From NCBI RefSeq assembly GCF_949987535.1, contig NC_080079.1:6204001-6268000 (forward strand): a DNA stretch of 64,000 nt. The letters run 5' to 3'. A program made the position numbers and the translations under genes. This DNA comes from Balaenoptera acutorostrata. Lineage: Eukaryota > Chordata > Mammalia > Artiodactyla > Balaenopteridae. The notes beneath the pieces were generated by a model, which saw only the letters and a program-made list of their open reading frames with translations, did not search any database and was not told the origin of the DNA. Below are positions 57,527-64,000 of the stretch, piece by piece. Each line of letters opens with the position of its first letter. The stretch's first letter is position 1.

Positions 57527-57938
57527 TTCCCTCCAAGAATTCACTCATCCCAGAGCCGGGGAACTTGCTCTTATCTGAGGTGGCCTGTTTCACAAGACAG
57601 TAACAATGCTGATAAAATTGTCTCTTGAGATGCATTCCTGGGCTGGTATAGTTCCCGCCCCCCTGTCTGCTCTTTGTCACTCACATCCCATCCATTTCCT
57701 TCATTGTTTTCCCCCACAGGATGGTGCGTCTGGTCCTTCTGCCATCCGACATACTGTCCCCTGAATGTGCTTCTGTTTGTCCATCCTGTCTTTCAGGAAG
57801 ACTTTCACGATAATTTTCCTTTGTGGTGCTCACGTTAAGCATATAATAGATCACAGTTGGCCCCATTATATATTTTCTAAAAATTGCCTTCCCTCTGTTC
57901 TAAAAAAAAGATGTGAATAGAACCTAAATATTCCAATG
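57527..57938. other. No recognisable feature
   Basis: Unclassified up to the TSD of the L1. Confidence 0.5.
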
Positions 57939-57951
57939 ACCCTTAACTCTT

Positions 57952-60046
57952 TTTTTTATCCTTATAGCTTATTTTTTTTTAATTTTAGAATTGTATTTAT
58001 TTTTTTATACAGCAGGTTCTTATTAGTTATCTATTTTATACATAATAGTGTATATATGTCAATCCCAGTCTCCCAATTCATCTCGCCACCACCACCACCC
58101 CCCGCCACTTTCCCCCTTTGGTGTCCATATGTTTGTTCTCTACATCTGTGTCTCTATTTCTGCCCTGCAAACCAGTTCATCTGTACCACTTTTCTAGGTT
58201 CCACATATATGCGTTAGTATACGATATTTGTTTTTCTCTTTCTGACTTACTTCACTTTGTATGACAGTCTCTAGATGCATCCACGTCTCTACAGATGACC
58301 CAGTTTTGTTCCTTTTTATGGCTGAGTAATATTCCATTGTATATATGCATGACATCTTCTTTATCCATTTGTCTGTCAATGGGCATTTAGGTTGCTTCCA
58401 TGGCCTGGCTATTGTAAATAGTGCTGCATTGAACATTGGGGTGTATGTGTCTTTTTGAATTATGGTTTTCTCTGGGTATATGCCCAGTAGTGGGATTGCT
58501 GGGTCATGTGGTAATTCTATTTTTAGTTTTTTAAGGAACCTCCATGCTGTTCTCCATAGTGGCTGTATCAATTTACATTCCCACCAACAGTGCAAGAGGG
58601 TTCCCTTTCTCCACACCCTCTCCAGCATTTGTTGTTTGTAGATTTTCTGATGATGCCTGTGCTAACTGGGGTGAGGTGATACCTCATTGTAGTTTTGATT
58701 TGCATTTCTCTAATAATTAGTGATGTTGAGAAGGTTTTCATGTGCTTCTTGGCCATCTGTATGTCTTCTTTGGAGAAATGTCTATTTAGGTCTTCTGCCC
58801 ATTTTTGGATTGGGTTGTTTGTTTTTTTAATATTGAGCTGCATGAGCTGTTTATATATTTTGGAGATTAATCCTTTGTCCGTTGATTCATTTGCAAATAT
58901 TTTCTCCCATTCTGAGGGTTGTCTTTTCATCTTGTTTATAGTTTCCTTTGCTTTGCAAAAGCTTTGAAGTTTCATTAGGTCCCATTTGTTTATTTTTGTT
59001 TTTATTTCTATTACTCTAGGAGGTGGATCAAAAAAGATCTTGTTGTGATTTATGTCAAAGAGTGTTCTTCCTATGTTTGCCTCTAAGAGTTTTATTGTGT
59101 CCAGTCTTACATTTAAATCTCTAATCCATTTGGAGTTTATTTTTGTGTATGGTGTTAGGGAATGTTCTAATTTCATTCTTTTACTAGTAGCTGTCCAGTT
59201 TTCCCAGCACCACTTATTGAAGAGGCTGTCTTTTCTCCATTGTATATTTTTGCCTCCTTTATCAAAAATAAGGTGACCATATGTGCGTGGGTTTATCTCT
59301 GGGCTTTCTATCCTGTTCCATTGATCTATATTTCTGTTTTTGTGCCAGTACCATACTGTCTTGATTACTGTAGCTTTGTAGTATAGTCTGAAGTCAGGGA
59401 GTCTGATTCCTCCAGCTCCATTTTTTCCCTCAAGACTGCTTTGGCTATTTGGGGTCTTCTGTGTCTCCATACAAATTTTAAGATTTTTTGTTCTAGTTCT
59501 GTAAAAAATGCCACTGGTAATTTGATAGGGATTACATTGAATGTGTAGATTGCTTTGGGTAGTATAGTCATTTTCACAATATTGATTCTTCCAATCCAAG
59601 AACATGGTATATCTTTCCATCTGTTGGTATCATCTTTCATTTCTTTCATCAGTGTCTTATAGTTTTCTGCATACAGGTCTTTTGTCTCCCTAGGTAGGTT
59701 TATTCCTAGGTATTTTATTCTTTTTGTTGCAGTGGTAAATGGGAGTGTTTCCTTAATTTCTCTTTCAGATTTTTCATCATTAGTGTATAGGAATGCAAGA
59801 GATTTCTGTGCATTAATTTTGTATCCTGCAACTTTACCAAATTCATTGATTAGCTCTAGTAGTTTTCTGGTGGCATCTTTAGGATTCTCTATGTATAGTA
59901 TCATGTCATCTACAAACAGTGACAGTTTTACTTCTTCTTTTCCAATTTGTATTCCTTTTATTTCTTTTTCTTCTCTGATTGCTGTGGCTAGGACTTCCAA
60001 ACCTATGTTGAATAATAGTGGCGAGAGTGGACATTCTTGTCCAACA
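57952..60046 (-). mobile_element. 5'-truncated L1 (2.1 kb), antisense
   Basis: Poly-T rich start, 3' UTR and the C-terminal half of ORF2 in antisense, cut off within the reverse-transcriptase domain. A perfect 13-bp TSD, ACCCTTAACTCTT, lies at 57939-57951 and 60047-60059. A CCACCACCACCACC tract near 58086-58100 is the G-rich part of the 3' UTR in reverse. Relatively young: ORF2 is readable over most of its length. Confidence 0.96.
58194..60046 (-). pseudogene. L1 ORF2 C-terminal remnant, truncated and frameshifted
   Basis: Read on the minus strand, the copy enters ORF2 just upstream of the [10 protein letters not shown] block, so the endonuclease and the first reverse-transcriptase motifs are absent. 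The catalytic FADD motif reads FVDD (59905-59916), an Ala-to-Val change beside the intact Asp pair. One frameshift lies near 59425-59440 in an A-run (KNGAGG region) and a second near 58600-58630 in the cysteine-rich motif. The last stop is at 58194-58196. Pieces of 211, 350 and 144 codons remain open. Non-functional because of truncation alone. Confidence 0.93.
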
Positions 60047-60059
60047 ACCCTTAACTCTT

Positions 60060-60231
60060 CCCAAGTGGGAGCATTGTGTTCAGAAAAGGGTCTCTAGTCT
60101 GATTCCTTAAAACTATCAAAGGCATTTCTCTTCGACCACAGAGCACAGCCTGGACTAGGAAACAGAAATTCCAGTCATGAAAGCTCATGAGTAAGTTCCA
60201 ACCTTTTCCATTTTGCACCGTTGTTGTTTGG
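60060..60231. other. Short unclassified spacer
   Basis: Sequence between two L1 copies with nothing recognised. Confidence 0.5.
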
Positions 60232-60465
60232 GTTTTCTTTTTTTTAATATTTTTTTTAATTTGAGTATAATAGCTTTACAGTGTTGTGTTAGTTTCTGCT
60301 GTACAATGAAGTGAATCAACTATATGTATACATATATACCCTCCCTCTTGGACCTCCCCATCCCACCCATCTAGGTCACCACAGAGCACCATGCTGAGCT
60401 CCCTGTGCTAATATAGCAGGTTCCCACTAGCTATCTATTTTACACATTGTACTGTAGGAGAATAG
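60232..60465 (-). mobile_element. L1 3' UTR fragment, antisense
   Basis: A T-rich start, GAGTATAATAGCTTTACAGT, GAATCAACTATATGTATACA, ACCACAGAGCACCATGCTGA and TTCCCACTAGCTATCTATTT. It is closer to the L1 3' UTR type at 46422 than to that at 42966, so it is likely another subfamily. The TSD was not seen. Confidence 0.82.
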
Positions 60466-62343
60466 GTTTGAAAAACGCAGTGTGGTCGCAACACCTTTCT
60501 TTCTTCATGCATATCAGAGTAAAGAATATTTAATGACTTAAAGGACAGATGAGCCAACAACCCCACAGCAATCACACATCATCACCCGCAGACGTGAGCT
60601 AGAACTCAGCTTTGCGTTGTAAAATCCACACTGTGTGGAAGGCAGTCCTGAATAAGACGGGAGACCCAGAAAGAGAATTTGAGAATCCAGCGCATGGTTC
60701 ATTAGATGAGTGGATTTAATCCCATAGAAGATTGTAGCCAGGCTGCAGTGTTGGCTTTTTCTCTGATTCTTGCAGGAGGCTCCCTGCTGTGGGCAACTCC
60801 TGCTACACAGGATGGTGTTGGTCACTGACATTTAGTTTTTGATCTTCACGTGGCCCTGGAGGGATGGCAGGATGATACTCTCTTGTTATCCCTGTTGTAC
60901 AGAGGCAGAGGGTAGGGTGAGTAGCTGGTCAGGACTTGAACTCTGACCTGCCAAGGTGGTTATTTTGTACTTTCTGCTGCCCTATGCTACCCTAGCATAG
61001 CTATCAACAGACAAGGTGCAAATATTTGAAAGACAACAGTAATGGTGGCCAACAGAAAGGTTTTTAAGGTGCCCAAATACTACAGTTTTGACGAAATCAC
61101 ACTCTATAAAACTGAAGTCTGGTGCTGAATCCCTTCAGTCTAGTCTAGAAAATGTCATTTGTAATTTGTGAAATACAATACAGCATTTGCCATTTCTTCA
61201 TAAAAATCGAAGTACTTAAGTCTAAATAAATCATATTTGGAAGACTAATGTAATCATGGATGTTTAAGCATGAAATCTGAGCAGGATTAATAAGCTTTGT
61301 GCCATATTGAAAATTTGAGACTATTTTTATGTAATCCTCAAGAGCCATGGACTTTCCCTAGAGAATCCCTTCATTACTTAGGAAAAAAATCATAAAACCT
61401 GTGGAAGATTCATTTGTTAGTATTATCTGAAAGTTGCTGATGTAACAAAACAAAGTTTAATGATACTGAAACATAATTGAGCAGTTTCACTTTTATCTGC
61501 TAGTTCAGTTCAGATGTTCTCTAGATGGAGAAGGTGCTGGGGAGAAGGGGGGGGGGGCTAGACTTGATCTTGGAAAAGGCTGAAATATGTCCCTTCAGTG
61601 GGACAAAGCTCTGGTCCTGGTACAGATTTAGCAGGACTAAATCCAGATTCCTTGGCTCACGAATTATGATGTTCAATAGAGATTTCATGCTCTTTTTGGA
61701 CAAAGCAAGCAGAATATAAGGATAGTAATAACGTAAGGAAAGACTATTAGATAATTCATCATGTTATACAATCATTTTTTAAGTGCATTTTGGAAACATG
61801 TTGTGATGCCAGGATTTTGCATGCTAGTTACAGGCTTCAGTAATAGATTCTTCTACAATTACATGAAAATTGCCATAACATCTCTGTTTGGATTTCAACA
61901 CATCCTATCATTTATTCATTTTTCCATCCGTCCGTCCGCTCCTTGAACTTTTGCTGAATGCCTGTTGTGTGGACTCCAGGAGAACAGCTGTTGTTTCTGC
62001 CTTCAAGGTGCTTGGGTGAAAGATGAAACCACATCTAATTCTTTGTCTTTGTCATGCCCTCGGTACTTAGCATGAGTACTAAGGCGGGACGGAGGAGACA
62101 TCCAGGAAATATTTGAGTAAATTAATAAAAGTAGACATCTTAAAAGTAAGAGTATGGAACAAGTGTGTAAATCCAATATCACATACTTGCCATATATGTC
62201 TTCAGAAAACCTGTGCTTTAATGTTTGCCCCCAGATGCTTTTTTTACCTATTGGACTGTGTTAGGAGGGTGTGTAAATGGCAAGGCAAGAAGCCAAACTT
62301 ACCTGTTCGGAGTCATCGTCCCAGGACTAGGGTGCAGCGTTTT
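60466..62343. other. Mostly unclassified; weak MIR and L2-like bits
   Basis: TTATCCCTGTTGTACAGAGG and GGTCAGGACTTGAACTCTGA near 60880-60975 are a weak reversed MIR. CCTTGAACTTTTGCTGAATG near 61940 resembles an old 3' LINE phrase. An 11-base G run lies at 61547-61557. No gene recognised. Confidence 0.4.
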
Positions 62344-62355
62344 AAAATGTAAAGC

Positions 62356-63283
62356 CAGATCAAAGCCACAGTGAGATGTCACTTCACACCTGTTAGGATG
62401 GCTGTTATCAAAAGACAAGAGATAACAGTGAGGATGTGGAGAAAAGGGAACCCTCGTGCAGTATTGGTGGAAATGTAAACTGGTCCAACCACTATGGAGA
62501 ACAGTATAGAGGTTTCTCAAGAAATTAAAAATAGGACTACCATATGATCCTGCAATCCCACTTCTGGGTATGTATCCAAAGGAAATGAAAACAGGATATG
62601 GAAGAGATATCTGCCCTCCCATGTTCATTGCCGCATTATTTACAATAGCAAAGGTATGGAAACAACGTATGTGTCCATCAATGAATGGATGGGTCAAGAA
62701 GATGTGGGGTGTGTGTGTGTGTGTGTGTGTGTGCGTGCGTGCGTGTGTGTGTGTGTATGATTATTCAGCCTTAAAAAAAAAAAGGAATTGCTGTCATTTG
62801 TGACAACATGGATGAACCTGGGAGGGGATTATTCTAAGTGAAATAAGCCAGACAGAGAGAGACAAAATCTGCATGATATCACAAATATGTGGAATCTAAA
62901 AACAAACAAAATAAACAAGCACAAGGTTGAACTCATAGAAACAGAGAGTAGAAAAGTGGTTGCCAGGGGCTGGAAGATGGGGGAAGTAGGGAGAGGCTGG
63001 TAAAAAGGTTTAAACTTTCAGTTCTAAAATGAATAAAGTTTGAGGATCGAATGTATAACATGGTGACTCTAGTTGATAACACTGTATTGTATCGTTGAAA
63101 TTTGCTAAAAGAGTAGCACGTTAGTGTTCTAACCAAAAAAAAAAAATATATAAGGTGATGGCTATATTAACTCGATGGCAGCGATCGTTTCACAATGTAT
63201 ACATATATCAAATCATCACGTTGTACTCTTTAAATATCTTACAATTTTATTTGTAAATTATGACTCATTAAAGTCAAATTGAA
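62356..63283 (+). mobile_element. Older L1, 3' 0.93 kb, sense
   Basis: CAGTGAGATGTCACTTCACA, CCACTATGGAGAACAGTATA, TACCATATGATCCTGCAATC, CCACTTCTGGGTATGTATCC, TTCATTGCCGCATTATTTAC, GACAACATGGATGAACCTGG, AAGTGAAATAAGCCAGACAG and GGTTGCCAGGGGCTGG give the ORF2 C-terminal end and 3' UTR of an old (L1MA/MB-grade) L1. Flanks AAAATGTAAAGC (62344-62355) and AAAATATAAAGC (63284-63295) look like a 12-bp TSD with one mismatch. Confidence 0.88.
62709..62757. repeat. (TG)n microsatellite inside L1 ORF2
   Basis: About 24 TG dinucleotides with three TGCG interruptions in the middle. It sits where L1 ORF2 normally has a short alternating TA/CA stretch before the ATTATTCAGCC motif, so it expanded in place. 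Confidence 0.93.
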
Positions 63284-63295
63284 AAAATATAAAGC

Positions 63296-64000
63296 ACTGA
63301 TTGCATACTGGTGGTGTCTTAGTAGATCCCACACTCATGTGATATGAGGGTTGGAAGCATTGAGTGGTGGATTGAATCTCGCTGAGATTATGTAAATCCA
63401 CGATGCCCAGAGAGAGCAGACTGGTGAGTAACTAACCCAGACAGAGGAAATGCCATGTGAACAAGACTGCTCTGTTGCACCCATTAAGTCCACCTCTATG
63501 GGTCTCTGAGGGTGTTTATTTCTGTCTCACAGGGCCAATATTTACTTGGAATCCCCGCAGTAACTTGCATAAGTTTAGGCTTTTCATATCCTTCCTCTGT
63601 CTCGTGTGTGATGATAATCTTACAACTCCATAGAAATTTCAGACTTCCCAAAGACAAATTCTGTTATTTTTATGCTTCTCCATCTTTTGTATTCTCACCC
63701 CACACAAATGACACTTTGAAAGATCAAGAATTCAACCAATCTTAAGTGAGTGAACGCATGCAAGAGAATAATTTGTAGTGAACTTTTTTGTTGTTGTTTT
63801 GCTGGACAAATCTAGTTCCCTTGTTAAAGATCTTCCTTCTGTACCAGAATATATGAAATGTGTCTTCAGTCTGTGACTTTTTTATTAGATGTCTACTATG
63901 TTCTAGACACTGCAGATAAGTACTCTCTGCCATCATATAAATCTGAACCTAAATATCAGATTTCTGATTGTCCCACACTCTTTCCCTTTACATTTTTGTG
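63296..64000. other. No recognisable feature
   Basis: Unclassified AT-rich sequence to the end of the window. Confidence 0.5.

Noticed and set aside
1..64000. CRISPR array, operon, prophage or bacterial system
   Set aside because: The repeats, SINEs, LTRs and composition are mammalian; no spaced direct-repeat array or prokaryotic gene order exists.

Overview
The window looks like non-coding mammalian nuclear DNA with no complete host gene that I can defend. The organism is most likely a cetacean, or possibly a hippo. Four tRNA-derived SINEs (2027-2358, 19396-19696, 33922-34064, 45853-45988) read like the CHR SINEs of the cetacean/hippo/ruminant clade. The young L1 copies match the cetartiodactyl type. 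I saw no Bov-B LINE or Bov-tA SINE in 64 kb, which argues against a ruminant. The species call is inference from remembered repeat families, not from a database search.

Layout. 0-7.7 kb: L2-like sequence with a 17-bp minisatellite, an old LTR-like element split by a CHR SINE, an MLT1 LTR, a short L1 3' end and an ancient L1 piece. 7.77-13.51 kb: a near-full-length sense L1 with a perfect 16-bp target-site duplication (TSD), 5' UTR, ORF1, ORF2 and 3' UTR, all disabled by frameshifts and stops. 13.5-33.3 kb: mostly unclassified sequence with scattered MIRs, one CHR SINE and a long (CT)n tract. 33.3-38.5 kb: nested DNA transposons (a Tigger-like element inside a MER20-like one; an L1 inside another hAT-like element). 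38.5-41.4 kb: the longest interval in which I recognise no repeat. 41.4-49 kb: degraded L2 broken by an MLT1 LTR, a CHR SINE and several L1 insertions, including a textbook 5'-inverted (twin-primed) L1 with a perfect 17-bp TSD. 49-57.9 kb: L2, MIR and (GGAT)n sequence and a 148-bp local duplication 1.8 kb apart. 57.9-60.1 kb: a 5'-truncated antisense L1 with a perfect 13-bp TSD. 60.1-64 kb: one more L1 3' end and an older L1 carrying a (TG)n tract.

There is no operon, CRISPR array, RNA gene or new enzyme system. The interest lies in the insertion history (order of nesting, TSDs, inversion), the tandem duplication and two weak exon-like signals. All long protein-like reading belongs to L1 ORF1/ORF2, and none of it is intact.
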